Of a DNA stretch of 5,955 nucleotides, positions 1-4,846 are shown piece by piece. The stretch's first letter is position 1. Each line of letters opens with the position of its first letter. This DNA comes from Armatimonadota bacterium (GTDB taxonomy: Bacteria > Armatimonadota > Fimbriimonadia > Fimbriimonadales > Fimbriimonadaceae). Where the stretch lies: contig JAEYWW010000198.1 in assembly GCA_023428805.1 (NCBI GenBank), forward strand, positions 1 to 5,955. Reading direction: 5' to 3'. The notes below the pieces were generated by a model, which saw only the letters and a list, made by a program, of their open reading frames with translations, was not told the origin of the DNA and searched no databases. Both the position numbers and the translations under genes were made by a program.

Positions 1-375
1 ACCCAGAACCAAGCCCTTGTCGCGATGACGGGCACCGTTGAGGCGGGCGTTGATCTGCGTCAGGCAAACATCTCTTGGAAGATGGAGCCGACGGGGCGCA
101 AGCTGGTCGTCTCCCTCCCTCACGCCACCATTTATGAACCGACCGTGGACGGGCGAGTCCACCACGCGCAGAGCGGTCTTTTCTGGAAGGATTCCAACAT
201 CGCACTCAAGGCCGCGCGGGAAGCCAAGCGCAAATTCCGCTCCGCCGCCCAGCAGAAGGGATTGGCGAAAGAAGCCGAAAAGAACGCGGAAATTCTGATC
301 AAAGATTTGATCGTTCCGCTTCATGACGGCCCGATTGAAGTGCAGTTCACCAACAATCCTGTACGAATGGACTAA
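1..375 (+). CDS. DUF4230 family protein, C-terminal part (cut by window edge)
   Basis: The frame is open from base 1, so the gene begins outside the window; 124 residues are visible. The pattern fits the DUF4230 family: a TGTVEAGVDL segment (about residues 10-19), a strand followed by VVSLPHATI (the family's 'LP.P.I' element), a Val-Asp a few residues later, then a long charged helix rich in Ala, Lys and Glu (about residues 68-104) and a final strand. Members are usually membrane-anchored by an N-terminal segment, which would lie upstream here. Their biochemical role is unknown. An internal ATG at 25 is not the start, because the conserved core extends upstream of it. The stop is 44 bases before the next gene on the same strand, so the two could be cotranscribed. 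The family call rests on remembered consensus and not on a search. Confidence 0.75.
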   Translation, partial: TQNQALVAMTGTVEAGVDLRQANISWKMEPTGRKLVVSLPHATIYEPTVDGRVHHAQSGLFWKDSNIALKAAREAKRKFRSAAQQKGLAKEAEKNAEILIKDLIVPLHDGPIEVQFTNNPVRMD

Positions 376-377
376 AC

Positions 378-416
378 TTATCCCCAATTCGTCCCAATAC
401 TGGGATTCGGGGATAG
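378..416 (+). promoter_or_regulatory. Imperfect hairpin covering the ribosome binding site of the transpeptidase gene
   Basis: TATCCCC (379-385) pairs with GGGGATA (409-415), and GTCCCA (391-396) pairs with TGGGAT (401-406, one G-T pair) around a four-base ATAC loop. A small asymmetric internal loop separates the two stems. The right arm contains GGGGA (409-413), the only plausible Shine-Dalgarno sequence for the ATG at 420. The folded form would therefore hide the ribosome binding site. No T-run follows, so this is not a standard intrinsic terminator. It might protect the 3' end of the upstream message or tune translation of the downstream gene. The pairing is seen directly; the function is inferred. 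Confidence 0.45.
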
Positions 417-419
417 TTG

Positions 420-1166
420 ATGCGGTTCTTTGCCTCTTGTGTGGTCGTGCTCGGCGCGGCCAGTTCCTTCGCGCAATCAGCCACCGTTGAATGCGTCACG
501 TTCTGGGATTCACCCAAAAAAGTTTATGCTCCTGTTCGGGAAGTCGCGTCCGCGCTCAAGTGGAGCGTCGGCTGGCGCGATGAGCACAGCGCGATCTTTC
601 TGAATGACAAGAAGATCGACAAGGACAATGTCCGAACGCTCTTCGACGGCACCAATCTGGTCGACCTTGCCATCCTGTCTGCCTACGGCGCGGAAGTTGG
701 GGAGAAGACCAAGCTGGGCTTCACCGCCACCGGCGCACAAGATGCGGCATTTGTGATTCCGGAGAAGGGCATCGAAATCTCGATTGCCGACCAGGAATTG
801 AGGGCTTGGCAGGGGAACCGCTTGGTGCTCCGCACCAACATTTCATCCGGCAAGGGCGGCTCGACGCCGCGCGGCGAATACTCCATCGGCCCCGCGAAGC
901 GGAAGATGCACTATTCGAGCCTCTACAACAACGCGCCGATGCCGTATGCCATGCAGGTTCACGGGAACATCTTCATCCACGGCTACAAAAGCGTGCCGAA
1001 GTATCCCGCCTCGCACGGATGCATTCGGATGCCGCTCAAGGGCAAGAATGCGGCGAAGCTGCTTTTTGAATGGGCCGACCTCGGAACACCGGTGGCGATC
1101 CGCCGCGAGTGGTCCGAGGATGCGCGGAGATTCGATGAGGTGTCAGACGCGGAAGCCCGCAAATGA
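420..1166 (+). CDS. Exported L,D-transpeptidase (YkuD/ErfK-YbiS fold)
   Basis: This 248-residue protein probably forms 3-3 peptidoglycan cross-links or attaches proteins to peptidoglycan outside the cytoplasmic membrane. Residues 1-18 form a signal peptide (MRFFASCVVVLGAASSFA, likely cleaved before Gln19). Residues ~22-95 resemble the copper amine oxidase N-terminal-like (stalk) domain, with VYAPVREVASALKWSVGW as the typical signature. Residues ~117-228 are the YkuD catalytic domain: STPRGEYSIG (148-157), His187-Gly188, and SHGCIRM (198-204) with nucleophile Cys201. All expected catalytic residues are present. I chose the ATG at 420 over the in-frame TTG at 417 because GGGGA lies six bases before the ATG. 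The last ~20 residues are a charged tail. The substrate protein or peptide cannot be told from sequence. The gene follows a DUF4230 gene on the same strand. Confidence 0.9.
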   Translation: MRFFASCVVVLGAASSFAQSATVECVTFWDSPKKVYAPVREVASALKWSVGWRDEHSAIFLNDKKIDKDNVRTLFDGTNLVDLAILSAYGAEVGEKTKLGFTATGAQDAAFVIPEKGIEISIADQELRAWQGNRLVLRTNISSGKGGSTPRGEYSIGPAKRKMHYSSLYNNAPMPYAMQVHGNIFIHGYKSVPKYPASHGCIRMPLKGKNAAKLLFEWADLGTPVAIRREWSEDARRFDEVSDAEARK

Positions 1167-1307
1167 CGCCTGAAGCATGGCGCGGCGCTTGAAGATTTTC
1201 AAGACCAGCGCCCACGCAAATCGGACGAGCTTGATGATCGCCTCGAAGCTGCCAATCAAGGCAGCCAGCATGGTGATGAACTTGATGATGCTCTTGAGAG
1301 CGGACAT
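1143..1307 (-). CDS. Candidate small cationic amphipathic membrane protein (54 aa)
   Basis: The reverse strand of the gap after the transpeptidase encodes 54 residues starting MSALKSIIKFITMLAALIG. About nine basic residues stand against one acidic residue, giving a net charge near +8, and they alternate with Ile, Leu, Phe and Val. The protein has an internal repeat of 17 residues: KSIIKFITMLAAL (5-17) matches EAIIKLVRFAWAL (22-34), followed by a basic KIFKRR (37-42). Codons are mostly G/C-ending (ATC, AAG, TTC, CTG), as in the neighbours. Doubts: I see no Shine-Dalgarno before the ATG, the 3' end overlaps the transpeptidase gene by 24 bases, and the start lies only three bases from the start of the divergent lipoprotein gene. 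A competing plus-strand frame (1177-1314, 45 aa, Met-rich, ending in an ATGA overlap with the lipoprotein start) shares the same third-codon positions, so codon bias alone cannot separate them. It could be a leaderless-bacteriocin-like peptide, a small toxin, or a chance reading. Confidence 0.35.
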   Translation of the reverse strand: MSALKSIIKFITMLAALIGSFEAIIKLVRFAWALVLKIFKRRAMLQASFAGFRV

Positions 1308-1310
1308 GAC

Positions 1311-1814
1311 ATGAGATACGTGGGTTTGGTTTTGGCGTTGCAAATCGCGGCATTGATCCTGGTGGCTGGCTGCCGCCAGGATGCCGGACCTGCTCCCGCG
1401 CCAGAACAGCCGCCTCAGCATGTTGAGGAAAAGCAGACTGAAACCGATGTTCCTCCGACGGTGGAGCCGCCGCAGACTTCCCAAGTGACCGATCTCGCGG
1501 GAGTGCTGCACGAAGGGGTGATGGGTGACCCGCCCGGGGACGTTGTTTTCAGCGGGGTGATCTTCCGCCCCAGTCAGATCACGGAGGCTGATGCCTCCGC
1601 CTATTCCATCCGCACCCACGCCGGGGAATTGAAATCCATGACCTTCGTCACCGAACGCCCTGCGTTTGAAGTCAAGGAGTTCTATATGAGCAAGCTGAGT
1701 CAGGCGGTCGATGCGGGCAACAGCATCGAGGGCAAGCACAATGGACGGCGGGTGGTCGTCCTTCTCTCAGGAGGAACCGCCGTCACCTTCGAAGTTCAAG
1801 TCTGGCTGCCGTAA
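1311..1814 (+). CDS. Proline-rich lipoprotein of unknown function
   Basis: The 167-residue product starts with a lipoprotein signal peptide: hydrophobic residues 4-18 and a lipobox LVAGC with lipidated Cys21. Residues ~22-60 form a Pro/Gln/Glu-rich linker, as expected for spacing a domain away from the membrane. The C-terminal ~100 residues form a small alpha/beta domain with a strand, then 'FVTERPAFEVKEFYMSKL' (132-149), and two closing strands ending in VTFEVQVWLP. The 'T..P...V..FY...L' pattern recurs in secreted bacterial proteins of unknown role. I do not recognise a named family. The ribosome binding site is weak (GAGAG ten bases upstream), but the lipoprotein signal supports the ATG at 1311. 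The last 19 bases overlap the end of the convergent nitrilase gene, so transcripts from the two strands would be complementary at their 3' ends. It may share an envelope role with the upstream transpeptidase; this is only an inference from position. Confidence 0.8.
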   Translation: MRYVGLVLALQIAALILVAGCRQDAGPAPAPEQPPQHVEEKQTETDVPPTVEPPQTSQVTDLAGVLHEGVMGDPPGDVVFSGVIFRPSQITEADASAYSIRTHAGELKSMTFVTERPAFEVKEFYMSKLSQAVDAGNSIEGKHNGRRVVVLLSGGTAVTFEVQVWLP

Positions 1815-2653
1815 GTCCAGTTTCCGGCGTTGCGATCCGCCCAGTTGCGGACATCTCCCTCGGTCCGGCTCTTGAGCAGAACGTCGAAATCAAGTTCAGC
1901 CGCCGCGATGCTCTCTTGATCGTGCGGCGTCTCCGCGAGAATTCCGTCGGCGGGGAAGGGGGCGATGCAGGGCGCAAGAACTGCCGCGCTTCCAACTGCA
2001 TTCATGAGCGGCTCTCGCCCGAGAGAGCCGGAAAGAGAGGCATGCAGAACGTAGATTTGATTCTCAATCGCTCGCGCTTCGCTGCATCGACGAACCCGAT
2101 GGAAGCCGTGGAGAGTCTCGGTGTAGGCAGGCACCGCCAATGCCAGAACTCCCCTCTCGGCTTGAGCCCTCACTCCGGATGGAAACTCGCAGTCGTAGCA
2201 GACGCTCACGCCAATCCTGGGGTCGGGCATGGATTGCAGGGATTCTCCCACTGAAACCCCCCAGTCGTCGATTTCAAACTGAGTCATCACCATCTTGTCC
2301 TGATGCGAGGACCTTCCGCCTGGAGCCGCGACAAAGCTGCGGTTGACAAGATTCTCTCCCTGGCGGGCGAATCCACTTCCGGCGACAATGGTCATCTGAT
2401 GGGAGTCTGCCAGACGCATTGCCTCGCTGCGCAGTTCGTCATGGAATCCGGCGAGCCAATCAGCCTGATCCCGTCCTTGAAGATCAGCGCGGAAGGAGAG
2501 CATCTCCAAGTCGATGAATTCAGGCAGAACGAGAAATTCAACCCTCTGCGTCGCTGCCTCATCGACAAGGCCGGCCAGGTGGTCGAAGAACTCGCGCTCA
2601 TGCCCGATCCGCCTCACCCTCCAAACTGCCGCTCCTGCCTTCAAGGTCTCCAC
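1796..2653 (-). CDS. Carbon-nitrogen hydrolase (nitrilase superfamily), probable amidohydrolase
   Basis: This is a 285-residue cytoplasmic protein covering the whole nitrilase fold. The catalytic triad is visible: Glu45 in LVLPEF, Lys120 in HQDKMVM, and nucleophile Cys152 in VSVCYDCEFP. Glu127 may be the auxiliary glutamate. EARAIENQIYV further on is also typical. Such enzymes hydrolyse amides, or rarely nitriles, through a Cys thioester; the substrate here is unknown. The N-terminal strand and the 'FEIDDWGVSVGE' and 'CYDCEFP' segments resemble the nitrilase half of YhcX-type proteins, which carry an acetyltransferase domain in front. The gene overlaps the end of the upstream GNAT gene: GTG at 2653 lies inside it. 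A TTG at 2644, whose TTGA overlaps the GNAT stop codon and which has GGAG sequences just upstream, would give a product three residues shorter starting MKAGA. The start is therefore uncertain, while the operon and coupling look firm. Confidence 0.9.
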   Translation of the reverse strand: METLKAGAAVWRVRRIGHEREFFDHLAGLVDEAATQRVEFLVLPEFIDLEMLSFRADLQGRDQADWLAGFHDELRSEAMRLADSHQMTIVAGSGFARQGENLVNRSFVAAPGGRSSHQDKMVMTQFEIDDWGVSVGESLQSMPDPRIGVSVCYDCEFPSGVRAQAERGVLALAVPAYTETLHGFHRVRRCSEARAIENQIYVLHASLSGSLGREPLMNAVGSAAVLAPCIAPFPADGILAETPHDQESIAAAELDFDVLLKSRTEGDVRNWADRNAGNWTYGSQT

Positions 2654-3249
2654 TCCAAAATGGCGGCGGCATGGCCCGATTCCGGGTCGTCCATGTGCTT
2701 CTCGATGATTCCTCGGTATGTCAAGCCCATTTTGAGCAGGGGCGAAAGCGTCCGGTCTTCTGCAGTGCTGTGCGCCACCGCGTCTGCGAACGTCAGGGGA
2801 TGGCTGAAGCCCGACGCTACGAAGTCGGGAATGCGGCAGACCGTGCCGTAAAGCTCAAGGCCAAGCCTCCGCACAAGTTCAAATCGGGCTTGATAGAGCA
2901 GCTTCGCCACTCCGCGCCCGCGCCATGAGGGATGAACGCTGATGTCGGCCCCGTAGAGAACGGCGCCAGCAGGGTCGTGGTTGGACAAGCCTAGTCCGCC
3001 CGTCACCGTTTCCCAATCTCCGTGAGATTCCCAAGCCGCCTGAGAAATGATGAGCGAACTGGCGCTCCCGACAACCTGATTCTCCGTTCGAGCGACGAAC
3101 TGACCTGCGGGAAAGTGTCGAAGGTGGCTGAACAGATGGGCCGGAGTCCAGAGAAGCTCTTCTGGGAATGGAGGGGGGAAGCAGGCGCGCTGCAGCGCCG
3201 CGACATCTTGAACGGTTTCGGGGGACATGATCTCAATTCGCACCTCCAC
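2641..3249 (-). CDS. GNAT family N-acetyltransferase, separate partner of the nitrilase
   Basis: This 202-residue protein transfers an acyl group, usually acetyl from acetyl-CoA, to an unknown amine. The acetyl-CoA-binding motif A is clear: strand YGADISVHP (99-107) followed by SWRGRGVAKLLY (108-119), where Arg110-Gly111-x-Gly113 would hold the pyrophosphate. The N-terminus (RIEIMSPETVQDVAALQRACF) is the usual first strand and helix. The C-terminus (SPLLKMGLTYRGIIEKHMDD, then ILEWRP) resembles the acetyltransferase half of YhcX-type bifunctional proteins, which continue into a nitrilase domain. Here the frame stops and the nitrilase begins in an overlapping frame. Together the two encode about 487 residues, close to the ~510 of the fused form. 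GTG 3249 keeps the first beta strand whole. ATG 3228 is an alternative, with GGAGG about 14 bases before it, but it would cut that strand. Confidence 0.88.
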   Translation of the reverse strand: MEVRIEIMSPETVQDVAALQRACFPPPFPEELLWTPAHLFSHLRHFPAGQFVARTENQVVGSASSLIISQAAWESHGDWETVTGGLGLSNHDPAGAVLYGADISVHPSWRGRGVAKLLYQARFELVRRLGLELYGTVCRIPDFVASGFSHPLTFADAVAHSTAEDRTLSPLLKMGLTYRGIIEKHMDDPESGHAAAILEWRP

Positions 3250-3321
3250 AAATGAGATTCTACAGGTTCAAACGAAAACTGTGGCAACCAAAGTCCGCCG
3301 CATCCGCATAATAAGATTGTC
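3250..3321. promoter_or_regulatory. Divergent promoter region between the GNAT and WD40 genes
   Basis: This 72-base gap separates two divergent genes, so both promoters should lie here. On the minus strand, TAGAAT (plus positions 3257-3262) is one mismatch from the -10 consensus. TTGCCA (plus 3282-3287) is one mismatch from -35, but the spacer of 19 bases is long. Initiation would fall close to the GTG at 3249, implying a leaderless or very short leader. On the plus strand, CATAAT (3307-3312) is a possible -10 with a poor -35. The boxes assume sigma-70-like recognition, which may not hold in this organism. Confidence 0.3.
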
Positions 3322-4215
3322 ATGTCCACGACGAGCGAAGCCCCGCGCTGGAACGATCTGCACTCGACCGAACTGCCCGGCATCCGCAGCCTGATGGCGT
3401 TCGACGACAAGATTCTTGCGGTCACGCTCGCCTGCGAGGTCCGTTTGATCCAGGGTGGGCAGTTGATGGGCGAGTGGAAGCTGATCAGCGACCAGGAGAA
3501 GGCATCGGCTCTGGAGCGGGTCCGATCGGTCTCGCTCTTTCCTGACCGAAGCGGGTTCTTCGCGGCTGCGGGAACGAGCCTTTGGAAGGTCTCTTTTGAC
3601 ATGGAAGACCCGGTTTGGGTGCGGAGGATGAAGGAGAGTTTTGGCTTCCTTCACAACTCTCCCTATGCCGTCGTGGCTCTTCCCAACGGGCGTCTCTGGG
3701 CATCGACCGACAACGGAGATTTGGGCTTGCTGGAGGGCAATGGCGGGTTTCTCAAGCGACGCTCCGACAATCACAGTCCTCATCACGCCTTCCTTGTTCC
3801 CGGCGGGATCGCGGGAGCGGATGGAAATTCGATCTGCGTTTGGGACATCGAATCGTTGAAGCGCACCAAGACCCTGCCGCAGGATGGTCATGTCTTCAAT
3901 CTGATCGCGCATCCCCGGCTGCCCCTTGTGGCGGTGAAGGTGGATGCGAGCGTGATGACTTGGGATGTCGAAAAGGGCGAATGTCTGAACTCTTTCCCGG
4001 TCGCGCCCGGGCTTGGCGTCTTCGCCTGGCACCCGCTCGCCGACTGCATCGCGGTCGGAGTGGATCAGGGAGTGGAGGTTGTCAGTTGCGAGGGACGGGT
4101 CTTGTCGAAGCATCATGATGAGGGAATGAGGTACCTGAGCGCGGCTTTTGAACCGGGCGGTGAGGCGATGTATATCGGCTGCGATGACGGCTCAATCCGC
4201 ATGGTGAGGATGTAG
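3322..4215 (+). CDS. WD40-repeat-like beta-propeller protein
   Basis: This is a 297-residue protein without a signal peptide or membrane segment, probably a cytoplasmic scaffold. It is built of ~40-residue beta-rich repeats. The two clearest end in the family's WD dipeptide: SICVWDIE (171-178, Trp174-Asp175) and SVMTWDVEKG (Trp214-Asp215). Related segments are SLWKVSFD (~91), GDLGLLEG (~132) and a final DDGSIRMVRM. HPRLPLVAVKVD and HPLADCIAVGVD are the usual 'HP....A.G..D' inner strands of neighbouring blades. The length suits a single propeller of about seven blades, with the first half strongly diverged. No catalytic domain is attached. Proteins of this kind mediate binding; the partner is unknown. 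It starts at ATG 3322 with only a weak ribosome binding site. Its TAG stop lies within AGGAGG, the ribosome binding site of the next frame, suggesting coupled translation. Confidence 0.8.
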   Translation: MSTTSEAPRWNDLHSTELPGIRSLMAFDDKILAVTLACEVRLIQGGQLMGEWKLISDQEKASALERVRSVSLFPDRSGFFAAAGTSLWKVSFDMEDPVWVRRMKESFGFLHNSPYAVVALPNGRLWASTDNGDLGLLEGNGGFLKRRSDNHSPHHAFLVPGGIAGADGNSICVWDIESLKRTKTLPQDGHVFNLIAHPRLPLVAVKVDASVMTWDVEKGECLNSFPVAPGLGVFAWHPLADCIAVGVDQGVEVVSCEGRVLSKHHDEGMRYLSAAFEPGGEAMYIGCDDGSIRMVRM

Positions 4216-4219
4216 GAGG
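4214..4219 (+). promoter_or_regulatory. Strong Shine-Dalgarno sequence AGGAGG overlapping the WD40 stop codon
   Basis: AGGAGG lies three bases before ATG 4223 and six bases before ATG 4226. It is the best ribosome binding site in the window. It points into a frame that ends at 4366, not into the frame of the longer downstream gene, which is the main reason to suspect a frameshift there. Confidence 0.6.
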
Positions 4220-4222
4220 CAC

Positions 4223-4366
4223 ATGATGTTGGCGGGTGTGTACTCCTGGGATTTCAGACCTCAAGAGTCCCTCATGTCGAAGGTGCTTCGCAAAACGGCA
4301 TCTACCAGGCGGAGGCTTACAACGAAATCAAGTCGCCCATCAACGCCAACCCCACTCGGACATTGA
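4223..4366 (+). pseudogene. Probable true 5' end of the next gene, in a broken or shifted frame
   Basis: This short frame starts directly after a perfect AGGAGG and begins MMLAGVYSWDFRPQESLM. Its first ~20 codons show the G/C-ending third positions typical here. After about 4285 it turns into a Thr/Arg/Ser/Pro-rich string that looks out of frame. At the same place the frame one base back becomes protein-like (NGIYQAEAYNEIKSP, ~4297-4341) and stays open to 4791. That downstream frame has no ATG or GTG before 4414. The simplest reading is a one-base loss between about 4276 and 4296, near an AAAA run at 4292-4295, either in the genome or in the assembly. A separate 47-residue peptide is possible but less likely. 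If the frame is restored, the protein would be about 189 residues. Confidence 0.4.
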
Positions 4367-4791
4367 CGCTTCGTTCAAAGGGCCGAAATTTGTGGTCCGT
4401 CATTGAATACTCCATGGCGACTCATCTGTGGGTGGACAATCAGGGCAACGTGTGGGAAGTGCGGCAGCAGAGCAGCAGAAATCTAAGCATAGACGGGATT
4501 TATGTCCATGACCGGCAGGGAGATTTGATCGCGGCATGGCACATCAACCGGACGCCAAGAATGAAAAGCGAGTCGGCCTCAGGGCCACGGTTTTTTCCAG
4601 CCTCCACCAACTGCCTCCTCAAAGAGAAGGCAACGTTGGTGGAAAAAGCAGATCGGATCATCCTCTCGGTGCCCGACAAGTTCGACCGAACCCAGATCTA
4701 CAAGATTAGGAAAGGGAAGGATGGACGGTATGAGGAAGATTGCTTTGTCTTTCTGAAAGACGGCAAACCGCTCAAGAATCCTGAATCTTAG
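4363..4791 (+). CDS. Hypothetical protein, probably 5'-incomplete by frameshift
   Basis: The visible frame gives 142 residues from TTG 4363. An ATG at 4414 (MATHLWVDNQGNVWEV) gives 125 residues. Neither has a good ribosome binding site, and the frame is open and codon-like further upstream, so the real protein is likely longer. I recognise no family. The sequence has short beta-type stretches, such as HLWVDNQGNVWEV and DGIYVHDRQGDLIAAW, that look like beta-hairpin or propeller-type repeats. The C-terminal half is charged (KADRIILSVPDKFDR, then KIRKGKDGRYEEDCFVFLKDG). No signal peptide or membrane segment is visible in the present frame. It follows the WD40 gene closely and is probably cotranscribed with it. 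The last 55 bases before the next gene hold no clear terminator. Confidence 0.55.
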   Translation: MTLRSKGRNLWSVIEYSMATHLWVDNQGNVWEVRQQSSRNLSIDGIYVHDRQGDLIAAWHINRTPRMKSESASGPRFFPASTNCLLKEKATLVEKADRIILSVPDKFDRTQIYKIRKGKDGRYEEDCFVFLKDGKPLKNPES

Positions 4792-4846
4792 TCGTGTCTC
4801 CGCTGTCTGCCTTGGGATCGCGGGGCGGCTGCCGTAGAATAGGCGG

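Noticed and set aside
378..416. Intrinsic terminator after the DUF4230 gene
   Set aside because: The stem has an internal loop and is followed by TTGATG, not a T-run. It also overlaps the next gene's ribosome binding site, so a regulatory role fits better.
1308..1739. Minus-strand open frame running through the lipoprotein gene into the small cationic protein
   Set aside because: It is the antisense of a clear lipoprotein gene with lipobox and gives a low-complexity, His/Arg-rich translation. Only the part after ATG 1307 looks protein-like.
2303..2851. Plus-strand open frame across the GNAT/nitrilase junction
   Set aside because: Both minus-strand genes have full active-site motifs. The plus-strand translation shows no domain and is Ser/Pro/Arg-rich as expected of an antisense shadow.
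3268..4116. Long minus-strand open frame opposite the WD40 gene (282 codons)
   Set aside because: Its Arg/His/Asp/Gln-rich translation has no recognisable motif. The plus-strand frame has repeated WD-type blades. Long antisense frames are common in GC-rich genes.
3615..4118. Second plus-strand frame inside the WD40 gene
   Set aside because: It is an Arg/Gly/Ser-rich shadow with no start signal and no domain.
4792..4846. Terminator or promoter in the gap before the GH20-like gene
   Set aside because: The GC-rich stretch around 4814-4833 gives only short weak stems with no T-run, and I see no convincing -10/-35 pair.
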